From the NCBI GenBank assembly GCA_031290815.1, contig JAISLO010000028.1, positions 1 to 12,373 of the forward strand: 12,373 bases of DNA, read 5' to 3'. Under the pieces are notes generated by a model. The model was not told the origin of the DNA and ran no database searches. It saw nothing but the letters and a program-made list of their open reading frames with translations. This stretch comes from Synergistaceae bacterium. Its GTDB lineage: Bacteria; Synergistota; Synergistia; Synergistales; Synergistaceae. The position numbers were made by a program, and so were the translations under genes. This document shows positions 6,095 to 12,373 of this stretch, piece by piece (the stretch's first letter is position 1; every line of letters starts with the position of its first letter).

Positions 6095-7921
6095 TTACTC
6101 GAACGCAAAAACTTCCCCGCGCGGCCGGAAGGGCAGACGTCGGCCCTTTGGAATCATAATGGCGTGTTCCCGTCTCACGACGAAGTTGTCGCAATACGAG
6201 TCGGTGATGATCAAAATCGGGCCCTTCTTGGGGAAATCCTCCGCTCGCTCCAAAAAATCGATCCCAGGCTGTAGGATCGTGCCGCCTCGTCCCCTGACTC
6301 GGATATTCTCCATTATGGCGTCAGGCGGCATGTATCCGGCGTCGTAAGCTGCAGCGTCGCAGAAGACGACGCGAACGTATGGCACGTCCCTGCTGTCGGC
6401 GTAACTGGCTGCTGAGCCCAGAGCGACCGCCAGCATGTGATGATCCATGGAACCCGAAGTATCGATTACGACGCCGAACGTCCGCCCGTCTAAGGCTTTT
6501 GGGTCCTGGACGGTCCGCGGGCGAACGATGTCAGGCGTGCTGGATTGCCTGCGGCTGAGGCGGGAGTAGGTTCTTTTCTTCTCCAGAGGCGCGAAAAAAC
6601 GGTCGAACCAACGGGCAAGTTCCACATCCCATGGAATGGGATCGCGGTAAAGAGCGCGGATCTCCTCCTCCAGACCTAACGGAATGAGACCTCTCGCGGA
6701 TTTATGGTATTCCAACCCCTCGCTGATGGCGCGGCGATAAAACTCATCCAGACCCACGGGTGCCCCGTGAAAGCGAACCTCACCCTCGCCCAGCATGTCC
6801 GACAGGCAAACCCCGCGAAGGGTCGCCTGCTTCTTGAACCTGCGAATATCCCTCACGATAACGTCGTAAACCTGTTCGGCGGACATGTCCTTGAAGTCGG
6901 TATCGAACAGCGTCTCGATTCGGGGCAGGCTTCCCACTTCCATCTCCACAAGCCAACCGTTGATCACGTAATCGCAGGCCACGTTCCAGAGGAACGGGTC
7001 ACGCCCCTGACAGCGGCTTTGGTGGCGCAGTCCCACATGTAAAAGCTCGTGAGCGATGATGAAGCGATATTCTTCTTCCGTCAGCCCCCTGCTTGGGTTG
7101 AAGTAAATCGTCGAAAGACTCTCGCTGACGGCAGCGACAGAAATGTTCTCTCTCCAGCAAACGCTTGCGTCCTCGACGATTTTGAAAGAGGCGGCGAGGG
7201 CGCCAAGCAGCGGATAGCAGTTGATGAACCAGCGGCGCGCTCCTTCGGCCGGAGTCACTTTTTTGGACGAATGGTCGTTGATGTCCTCTAAATATCCGGC
7301 GGCCACGCCGATGGCGCCTCTAACGGCGTCAGCGAGCGCCCGTTCGAATATCTCCGCGAACTCGCGCTTGGGGTTTTTCATCCGGGAAAACGGATCGAAA
7401 TCCTTGGCAGTCTCCATGTCCGTGTACCCGGCTCCTACGGAAAATCCCCTGTGTATTTCGTCGAGTTCAAGAGGCATCAGCTTTCGGTAAAGCTCATCCT
7501 CGGAGAGAGGCGGATATGGAAGTTCCGTGTTCATGGAATCCGGAGGGGTGAAGAGTTTAACGTCCTTGAGAAATCGGGTTATGTACATGTCACACGCGAC
7601 ATTCCATTTGACGGGATCAGCCCTGATGACGCCTTCCTCTTCCCCGAAATGCCAAAGGGCGTAGTGCAGGAGGCAGTGCGCCAGGACATAGGCCCATTCC
7701 TTGGGATAGAGAGACTTCGAGCGGTTCACGCAGATGACAGTGTTGTCATAACAGCGTGCGAAGTCCTTTGTTACCAGAATTCTTGCATCCTGAGTATTCA
7801 CGTGGACGTGCAGGAGCAAGGACTTGAAGATGGGGTTTTCACGCACCAGATCCTCTCCGGCCTGGAAGCGTTCGAGCCAGATGTCCTTTTTACAGATGTC
7901 CCAGCCTTTTCGTTTAGCCAT
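6095..7921 (-). CDS. VWA-like / putative metallopeptidase protein (DUF2201 type) with duplicated metallopeptidase-like domain
   Basis: The 608-residue protein resembles DUF2201 proteins, which join a putative zinc-metallopeptidase domain to a C-terminal VWA-like domain and are usually encoded beside a MoxR ATPase. The second half fits this plan: AHELLHVGLRH (290-300, HExxH plus a further His), WNVACD (312-317) and a VWA-like metal site DTSGSM (487-492) followed by ITDSYCD (572-578). The N-terminal region (about 20-125) is a diverged copy of the same domain, with AHCLLHYALWH (81-91) and WNVACD (106-111); the catalytic Glu is Cys there. This makes the protein about one domain longer than the usual type as I know it. 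There is no signal peptide or membrane segment, so it is probably cytosolic. The start overlaps the end of the ATPase gene by 8 nt, implying coupled translation. The substrate is unknown. Confidence 0.85.
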   Translation of the reverse strand: MAKRKGWDICKKDIWLERFQAGEDLVRENPIFKSLLLHVHVNTQDARILVTKDFARCYDNTVICVNRSKSLYPKEWAYVLAHCLLHYALWHFGEEEGVIRADPVKWNVACDMYITRFLKDVKLFTPPDSMNTELPYPPLSEDELYRKLMPLELDEIHRGFSVGAGYTDMETAKDFDPFSRMKNPKREFAEIFERALADAVRGAIGVAAGYLEDINDHSSKKVTPAEGARRWFINCYPLLGALAASFKIVEDASVCWRENISVAAVSESLSTIYFNPSRGLTEEEYRFIIAHELLHVGLRHQSRCQGRDPFLWNVACDYVINGWLVEMEVGSLPRIETLFDTDFKDMSAEQVYDVIVRDIRRFKKQATLRGVCLSDMLGEGEVRFHGAPVGLDEFYRRAISEGLEYHKSARGLIPLGLEEEIRALYRDPIPWDVELARWFDRFFAPLEKKRTYSRLSRRQSSTPDIVRPRTVQDPKALDGRTFGVVIDTSGSMDHHMLAVALGSAASYADSRDVPYVRVVFCDAAAYDAGYMPPDAIMENIRVRGRGGTILQPGIDFLERAEDFPKKGPILIITDSYCDNFVVRREHAIMIPKGRRLPFRPRGEVFAFE

Positions 7922-8978
7922 TTTTCTGAGTCTTTTGCACCAGACGGGGCAGGTCGCGGACTATCTCGATCATGAAGTAAGAGGGCAGTACCTGCCCGTC
8001 GTCGTCGGCGACCACCATCTGGGCGATTTCGAAACTGACGGCGGCAAGTTCTTTTATGCGCGCCTTCGCGGCGGAAATCAGTCTCTTCGCCTTCGCATCG
8101 GCGTTTTCCTTGTTCTCAGGCAGGTTTTTGAGCAGGTGTGAGCGGAAGCTCTGAGCCAGGAAATAAAGGATGTCGCGATCCGTCGGTTTGTCAGGCCATC
8201 GTTCGTTCCCTTCCATGATAGCCGAAATCGTGTATTTGTGCTTCAGTTGGCGGATAAAAGCGCGGAACTGAATGGCGTGGGCCGGAGTCAGAGTCCCCGC
8301 GGCCAACACTTGGATGTCCTCGTCGGAGACGCGGTCGCCATACTCTCGCAGCGCGTCGGAGAGCATGTGCCAAGAGCGGGGAGTGGAAAACGCTTCTTCT
8401 GTTTTAGGCGGTTTCGACCACAGGTGGTCGGGGCGCTGAGCGATGTAGTCGGTGATGAGAGGGTGAATGTCCTCGGCATGGGCCCAGTCCAGCCAATCCG
8501 TATGAGAGACGGAAAGCTCCACATGCACCATGCGATTGAGCAGGGCGGAGGACATCGGCTTTACGATGGCCGCGTCCTGCGCCCTGTTCCCCGCTCCTAT
8601 TACTATAGAACCGCTGGGCAGACGGTACTCGCCCACGCGAAGATCCGTGATGAGGCTGTAAAACGACTTTTGGATTTCCTGCGAGCAAGCGTTGAGTTCG
8701 TCGAGAAAGAGCACGTAAGGCTTCTCGCGGACGATCATCGAGGGCGGGAAAAACTTCGAGCGGCCATTTACGATCTGGGGTACGCCTATGACGTCCTCCG
8801 GAGCCAACTGGCTTCCCAGAAGAGAAACGCACTCCATCCCCAATTCCAAGGCGAACTGCTCCACCAGAGAGGATTTTCCGATGCCTGGCGCTCCCCATAT
8901 GAAAACCGGCCGCACGATCGCCACGTTTAGAAGAAACTCCTTCAGCTTATTTTGCGTCAGCGTGATGCCTAAATTCAT
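7914..8978 (-). CDS. MoxR-type AAA+ ATPase
   Basis: MoxR-family AAA+ ATPases act as chaperones or remodellers together with VWA-domain partners, and the next gene encodes such a partner. The 354-residue product has Walker A GAPGIGKS (29-36), Walker B VLFLDELNA (89-97), a sensor-1 motif GAGNR (128-132), an arginine-finger region LLNRM (146-150) and a sensor-2-like TPRSWHM (199-205). All key ATPase residues are present. ATG 8978 is chosen because GGAGG lies 7 nt upstream. The frame stays open for 24 more codons, but that stretch is not conserved-looking. It begins 93 nt after the prfH stop. No clear promoter was found in that gap, so it may be co-transcribed with rtcB-prfH. The family call is firm; the client is unknown. 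Confidence 0.9.
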   Translation of the reverse strand: MNLGITLTQNKLKEFLLNVAIVRPVFIWGAPGIGKSSLVEQFALELGMECVSLLGSQLAPEDVIGVPQIVNGRSKFFPPSMIVREKPYVLFLDELNACSQEIQKSFYSLITDLRVGEYRLPSGSIVIGAGNRAQDAAIVKPMSSALLNRMVHVELSVSHTDWLDWAHAEDIHPLITDYIAQRPDHLWSKPPKTEEAFSTPRSWHMLSDALREYGDRVSDEDIQVLAAGTLTPAHAIQFRAFIRQLKHKYTISAIMEGNERWPDKPTDRDILYFLAQSFRSHLLKNLPENKENADAKAKRLISAAKARIKELAAVSFEIAQMVVADDDGQVLPSYFMIEIVRDLPRLVQKTQKNG

Positions 8979-8985
8979 AAACTTT

Positions 8986-8990
8986 CCTCC
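8986..8990 (-). promoter_or_regulatory. Ribosome binding site setting the MoxR ATPase start
   Basis: On the minus strand GGAGG sits 7 nt before ATG 8978, an ideal distance. It rules out the longer in-frame start at 9050, which has no comparable site. Confidence 0.75.
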
Positions 8991-9071
8991 AACTGAGTTT
9001 GCTATGTACGTGAATATGGACGGACCGTTTCTTGCAGATAGCAATATCATTTATGATCAAGGTTTATGCTT

Positions 9072-9665
9072 TCATCGAATACGCTTAAATTCCATCCCCT
9101 CGTACACTCGCACTGGATTGCCCCTCACGATGCGCGTGTGTTCCAGGCGGTCGAGAGATTTTGCCGTCGCCATGCTATTCGAGTTGAGGGCGGCGACGGC
9201 TTCGAGCACCCTCTTTAACGCTATCCGCTTGTTGAGGTGTTGGCTGCGTTTGTCCGTGCTGATCGCCGAGACGCCCGTCGGCTCGTGGATTGCCCGCACG
9301 CCTGTTTCGACCTTGTTGACGTTCTGCCCGCCATGCCCCCCGCTGCGAAACGTCTCAAAGCGCACTGACGATTCGGCGAAATCGACCGTCTCGGCATCAT
9401 GGCGGACGCTTACGTCGACGAACCAGTTTTTTCTGCCGTGGTGAGGCCGGTATGGACTCTTACATATCCATAATACCGTGCCTTTCAGAAAAGACAGGTT
9501 TGTCTCGCTCGATATCCTTGCCGATCGAAATCGTCCCGGTCCGCCGCCGGCGGTTTCCTCAACGATCGTTATGCCCGGAAATTCCTCCGAAAGAGCTGAC
9601 AGCAGCTTGCCGACGGCCAATTCGCACTCCGCCGGACCCTGCCCTGAACTGATCTGTAATTCCAT
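9072..9665 (-). CDS. prfH: Peptide chain release factor H
   Basis: PrfH is a short class I release-factor paralogue that frees the nascent peptide from ribosomes whose 16S decoding centre has been cut, so that the partner RtcB can religate the rRNA (established for the family). The 197-residue protein has the PrfH hallmark SPYRPHHGRKNWF (70-82), the catalytic GGQ loop in RSGGHGGQNVNK (107-118), then ERSQH-like KRSQHLNKR (139-147) and the C-terminal RGNPVRVYEG (181-190). It lacks a separate stop-codon-reading domain, as expected. Start ATG 9665 has AGAGG 11 nt upstream. It overlaps the end of rtcB by 107 nt, which is unusually long. The GGQ is intact, so activity is likely. Confidence 0.93.
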   Translation of the reverse strand: MELQISSGQGPAECELAVGKLLSALSEEFPGITIVEETAGGGPGRFRSARISSETNLSFLKGTVLWICKSPYRPHHGRKNWFVDVSVRHDAETVDFAESSVRFETFRSGGHGGQNVNKVETGVRAIHEPTGVSAISTDKRSQHLNKRIALKRVLEAVAALNSNSMATAKSLDRLEHTRIVRGNPVRVYEGMEFKRIR

Positions 9666-10749
9666 CAGTCAGATATCCTCTTGCCTTGAAGGTGAATAAA
9701 GGCGGCACTGTCGCGATCACCCTGCACAGTCCATTCGCGACCATCGCGTCTATGATATGGTCTATGTTCTTGTAGGCCTCAGGCGCCTCCTCGTACAACA
9801 GGTTGATATCGTGACAGACTGTGACACCCTTGAGTTTCGTCTCGCGGATTGCGTACCTGTCGTATTTATCTCTGAGCCGGCCCTTGCAGAGAGAACGCAT
9901 CCATTTTCGGCCGGCACCGTGCGAGAGAGAGTCAATCGAAATAGAGGTATCCTCCGATGGAGCGACAATGTAAGTCAGTGCGCCGCGCGAGCCTGGAATG
10001 ATCGCCGGGCCGTTTTTCGCGCCCACGGCACCCTTGCGGTGAAGAAACTTTTTACCGAGCCTTTGGATATAGTTGTGACTACAGTCGATGATGGCATTAA
10101 ACTCAGAAGTGTATCCGAGATAATCCGTCAGTTTTTTAGCTATCATCATGCGGTTGCGCGCAGCCCACAAAACCTCGTTGTCGTGAACATCCATGTAAAA
10201 CCCGGCGCGTTCATCGTCCGCAGCGAGGCCGCCGAAACCTGAGAACTGGCTGAAAATTCGCTCGCCGTACCCGCGCGAGCCGCTGTGGACCAGCAGCATG
10301 ACGTTGTCCTCGTTGATATCGAGCGACTTGAACAGATCTTCGTCGTGGATTTTACTCACAGCCTGGAATTCAGCGAAATGATTGCCGCCGCCGATGGAGC
10401 CGAGGTCGGCTATGGGGCTCTCCTCCGCAAAGGGGTTGTCCGCCTCCACGCAGCGAAGCGCCTCTATTTCGTTCAAACGCGAATAAAACCGGCTCTGTTT
10501 GAACTTTTTGACACGGCATCTGGTCTCGAAGAGTCCCATGCCGCAGCCGATGTCGTTTCCGACGAGGCGAGGGTATACGATCCCCTCGGTTTCCAAAACG
10601 ACTCCTACCGGCGTTCTGCCGACGTGCATGTCCGGCAGCCCAACGGCCCTAACGGTTCCAGGCAGGGACGACACCGCCTCAAGCTGTTCCACGGCGGGCT
10701 GTTCGATCCAGCACTTTTCATTCGCTATTATCGTAATCTTGTCGTTCAA
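9559..10749 (-). CDS. rtcB: RNA ligase RtcB (PrfH-associated type)
   Basis: RtcB is a GTP- and Mn-dependent ligase that joins RNA 2',3'-cyclic phosphate (or 3'-phosphate) ends to 5'-OH ends. Next to prfH it is expected to repair cleaved 16S rRNA. Metal-site motifs are intact: GNDIGCGM (64-71; Asp66, Cys69), GGGNHF (120-125; His124), HSGSRG (155-160), DCSHNY (222-227; His225), plus SHGAGRKW (276-283), whose His277 is the predicted guanylylated residue. Homology ends near LFTFK (351-355). About 40 further residues are read in a second frame over the start of prfH. The start is TTG 10749: an in-frame TGA two codons upstream excludes a longer protein, and the conserved KCWIE begins at residue 12. 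GGAGG lies 14 nt upstream, which is rather far. Confidence 0.92.
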   Translation of the reverse strand: MNDKITIIANEKCWIEQPAVEQLEAVSSLPGTVRAVGLPDMHVGRTPVGVVLETEGIVYPRLVGNDIGCGMGLFETRCRVKKFKQSRFYSRLNEIEALRCVEADNPFAEESPIADLGSIGGGNHFAEFQAVSKIHDEDLFKSLDINEDNVMLLVHSGSRGYGERIFSQFSGFGGLAADDERAGFYMDVHDNEVLWAARNRMMIAKKLTDYLGYTSEFNAIIDCSHNYIQRLGKKFLHRKGAVGAKNGPAIIPGSRGALTYIVAPSEDTSISIDSLSHGAGRKWMRSLCKGRLRDKYDRYAIRETKLKGVTVCHDINLLYEEAPEAYKNIDHIIDAMVANGLCRVIATVPPLFTFKARGYLTDGITDQFRAGSGGVRIGRRQAAVSSFGGISGHNDR

Positions 10750-10763
10750 TTTTCAGCAATGAT

Positions 10764-10776
10764 CCTCCCGTCGGGA
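10764..10776 (-). promoter_or_regulatory. rtcB ribosome binding site overlapping a small palindrome
   Basis: Minus-strand GGAGG (10768-10764) lies 14 nt before the TTG start. It overlaps the palindrome TCCCG-T-CGGGA (10766-10776). The palindrome could be a protein site or partly mask the ribosome binding site. It may also be chance. Confidence 0.35.
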
Positions 10777-10795
10777 AATTTCATGTGCTCCGGTT

Positions 10796-10825
10796 ATTTT
10801 AGACCGTTAACGTAATGCTTGTCAG
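10796..10825 (-). promoter_or_regulatory. Sigma-70-type promoter for rtcB-prfH
   Basis: On the minus strand CTGACA (10825-10820) and TAAAAT (10801-10796) each match the consensus at 5 of 6 bases and are separated by 18 nt. The transcript would start near 10789, about 40 nt before rtcB. No -24/-12 (sigma-54) boxes were seen. This suggests that rtcB-prfH is transcribed separately from the ankyrin gene. Confidence 0.55.
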
Positions 10826-10872
10826 CCGGATGATCCGCAATCGCGGTTCAAACGTTCGTAAATCGCTCGGCG

Positions 10873-12373
10873 CTATATAACGTCAGCGCCAGCCTTGATC
10901 AAGATGCGCAGAATTTCGGGGTTCGTGTTACCGCAAACCGCACGCATCAATGGTGTTGTCCCGTTTTCGTCAGAAGCGTTAACGTCAGCACCAGACTCTA
11001 TCAGGACGCGCAGAATTTCGAGGTTCGTATTATAACGAGCCGCACACATCAATGAGGTTGTCCCAAATTCGTCAGAGGCGTTAACGTCAGCGCCAGCCTC
11101 TATCAGCACACGCAGTGCTTCGGAGTTCGTGTTATCACGAGCCGCACACATCAATGAGGTTGTCCCTTTTTCGTCAGAAGCGTTAACATCAGCGCCAGCC
11201 TCTATCAGGACGCGCAGAATTTCGGGGTTCTTGTTATAACGAGCCGCACACATCAATGAGGTTGTCCCTTTTTCGTCAGAGGCGTTAACGTCAGCGCCAG
11301 CCTCTATCAGGACGCGCAGAATTACGGGATTCGTGTTATCGCAAACCGCATGCATCAATGGTGTTGTCCCGTTTTCCTCAGAAGTGTTAACATCAGCGCC
11401 AGCCTTGATCAAGACACGCAGGATTTCGGGGTTCGTGTTATCACAAGCCGCACGCATCAATGGGGTTCTCCCGTTTTCGTCAGAAGCGTTAACATCAGCG
11501 CCAGCATCGATCAAGACACGCAGAATTTCGAGGTTCGTGTTACCGCAAACCGCACGCATCAATGGTGTTGTCCCGAATTCGTCATAGGCGTTAACGTCAG
11601 TGCCGGCCTCGATCAAGACGCGCAGAATTTCGGGATTCGTGTTATCGCAAACCGCATGCATCAATGGGGTTGTCCCGTTTTCCTCAGAAGCGTTAACATC
11701 AGCGCCAGCCTTGATCAAGACACGCAGGATTTCGGGGTTCGTGTTATCACAAGCCGCACGCATCAATGGGCTTCTCCCGTTTTCGTCAGAGGCGTTAACT
11801 TCAGAGCCAGCCTTGATCAAGACGCGCAGAATTTCGGGATTCGTGTTACCGCAAACCGCCCACATCAAGGGAGTCATCCCATCTCTATCAGAGGAGTTAA
11901 CGTCAGCGCCAGCCCCAATCAGCACACGCAGGGCTTCGGAGCCCATCTTATCATGAGCCGAATGCATCAAGGGAGTCATCCCGTTTCTATCGGCTACATT
12001 CACGTTGCTGCCGGCCGCAATTAGGACGCGCAAAACCTCGGGGTTCTTGCTGAAGCGAGCTGCCAGCGTCAACAAGTGAGCATCCCCATTTTCGTCTGCT
12101 GAGTAAGAGTGGGCGCCAGCCAGAATAAGTTTGTTCACAAGTTCTGGTGTCTCGGTTGTATCAGAATCAAATAAATTTCGGATGGCTTCTGGAGCTAATG
12201 GGTTACTCTCAAACAGAGCCGATGAAAAAAGCGAGACGACCTCCAATGCGGCTTCATGCGATATGGCGTTATTGTCTCTGAAGTCAACGCATATCTTGCC
12301 CACTATTTCGGTGTTCATCGGATCTGAGAAATCTATCGGAAAGTCAGACACCATCAAGAGTTCATCCAGGACT
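10873..12373 (-). CDS. Ankyrin-repeat protein, 5'-partial at the window edge
   Basis: The visible part is about 500 residues and ends in TAG. A non-repetitive N-terminal part (about 70-85 residues) leads into a degenerate half-repeat, then 12 ankyrin repeats that run to the C-terminus. The unit is 34 residues with the pattern G-TTPLM-A--NTNPEILRVLI--GADVNA, the common bacterial ankyrin type with one residue more than the canonical 33. The frame is open to the window edge. The first internal ATG (12354) and TTG (12357) lack a ribosome binding site, so the true start probably lies to the right; if not, 12354 is the best candidate. Ankyrin repeats bind proteins; the partner cannot be told. It ends 123 nt before rtcB, which has its own promoter. 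Its base composition looks more AT-rich than the pur genes, which may reflect separate acquisition. Confidence 0.88.
   Translation of the reverse strand, partial: VLDELLMVSDFPIDFSDPMNTEIVGKICVDFRDNNAISHEAALEVVSLFSSALFESNPLAPEAIRNLFDSDTTETPELVNKLILAGAHSYSADENGDAHLLTLAARFSKNPEVLRVLIAAGSNVNVADRNGMTPLMHSAHDKMGSEALRVLIGAGADVNSSDRDGMTPLMWAVCGNTNPEILRVLIKAGSEVNASDENGRSPLMRAACDNTNPEILRVLIKAGADVNASEENGTTPLMHAVCDNTNPEILRVLIEAGTDVNAYDEFGTTPLMRAVCGNTNLEILRVLIDAGADVNASDENGRTPLMRAACDNTNPEILRVLIKAGADVNTSEENGTTPLMHAVCDNTNPVILRVLIEAGADVNASDEKGTTSLMCAARYNKNPEILRVLIEAGADVNASDEKGTTSLMCAARDNTNSEALRVLIEAGADVNASDEFGTTSLMCAARYNTNLEILRVLIESGADVNASDENGTTPLMRAVCGNTNPEILRILIKAGADVI
10876..12093 (-). repeat. Tandem 102-bp coding repeats (ankyrin array)
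   Basis: Twelve in-frame units are visible. The first (12093-11989) is 35 codons and divergent, ten are exactly 34 codons, and the last is cut to 31 codons by the stop. Units nearer the C-terminal end are most alike. The LRVLI and GADVNA parts are nearly invariant, while the surface positions after the G and around LM vary. Confidence 0.9.
11275..11886 (-). repeat. Tandem duplication of a 306-bp three-ankyrin block
   Basis: Repeats 3-5 of the array (11886-11581) and repeats 6-8 (11580-11275) match in order, unit by unit: GNTN, then GR-PLMRAACD, then GTTPLMHAVCD. By eye, 11341-11480 differs from 11647-11786 at only 3 of 140 positions. This points to recent unequal crossing-over or gene conversion. 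Confidence 0.8.

Noticed and set aside
9046..9057. Inverted repeat ATCAT-TT-ATGAT between prfH and the MoxR gene as an operator
   Set aside because: It is short and AT-rich, overlaps no visible promoter and is easily explained by chance.
8788..9444. Plus-strand ORF of 218 codons across the MoxR and prfH genes
   Set aside because: It spans the antisense of two clear genes and their gap, and its translation shows no family features.
10285..10815. Plus-strand ORF of 176 codons opposite rtcB
   Set aside because: It is the antisense shadow of conserved RtcB motifs, with no ribosome binding site or domain.
10835..10846. Terminator after the ankyrin gene (CCGC-AATC-GCGG)
   Set aside because: The stem is only 4 bp and no T-run follows on the minus strand.
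11333..12024. Plus-strand repetitive ORFs over the ankyrin array
   Set aside because: They are open only because the 102-bp repeats are in-frame multiples of three; the minus-strand reading has clear ankyrin motifs.
10876..12093. CRISPR-like array
   Set aside because: The 102-bp units are directly adjacent with no spacers and encode in-frame ankyrin repeats.

Overview
The window is bacterial DNA with two unlike halves. The purine genes are GC-rich, tightly packed and use ATA (Ile) and AGG (Arg) freely. Protein style and gene order loosely suggest an anaerobe such as a member of Synergistota, but this is a guess from pattern memory and carries low confidence.

Left half (about 1-6011, + strand): a de novo purine biosynthesis operon, purC-purM-purN-purH-purD-purE. 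The genes overlap by 4 nt or are separated by at most a few tens of nt, so they are very likely one transcript. A good sigma-70-type promoter (12-40) is followed by a leader of about 190 nt that can fold into a 5' hairpin plus a three-way junction. I could not match it to a known purine-related riboswitch. Together the genes cover GAR synthesis (PurD), GAR formylation (PurN), AIR synthesis (PurM), the carboxylation step (PurE), SAICAR synthesis (PurC) and the last two steps to IMP (PurH). PurF, PurL/Q/S, PurK and PurB are not in the window. PurE lacks a histidine that is conserved in the classical class I enzyme.

Right half (6095-12373, - strand, convergent with the pur operon): read in the direction of transcription, there is a 5'-truncated ankyrin-repeat gene, then rtcB-prfH, then a MoxR-type AAA+ ATPase and a VWA-like protein with zinc-metallopeptidase-like motifs. 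RtcB-PrfH is a known pair: PrfH releases the peptide from ribosomes cut in the 16S decoding centre and RtcB religates the rRNA. The MoxR/VWA pair resembles MoxR-VWA chaperone/remodelling modules. Finding the two pairs in series suggests a stress- or toxin-response island. The VWA protein is notable because its metallopeptidase-like domain is duplicated: one copy keeps HExxH and the other has lost the catalytic Glu.

The ankyrin gene holds about 12 repeats of 34 residues (102 bp). A near-identical 306-bp block of three repeats is duplicated in tandem, which indicates recent expansion. Its reading frame stays open to the right edge, so the true start is probably outside the window.

There is no rRNA, tRNA, CRISPR array, insertion sequence or clear Rho-independent terminator that I could support.
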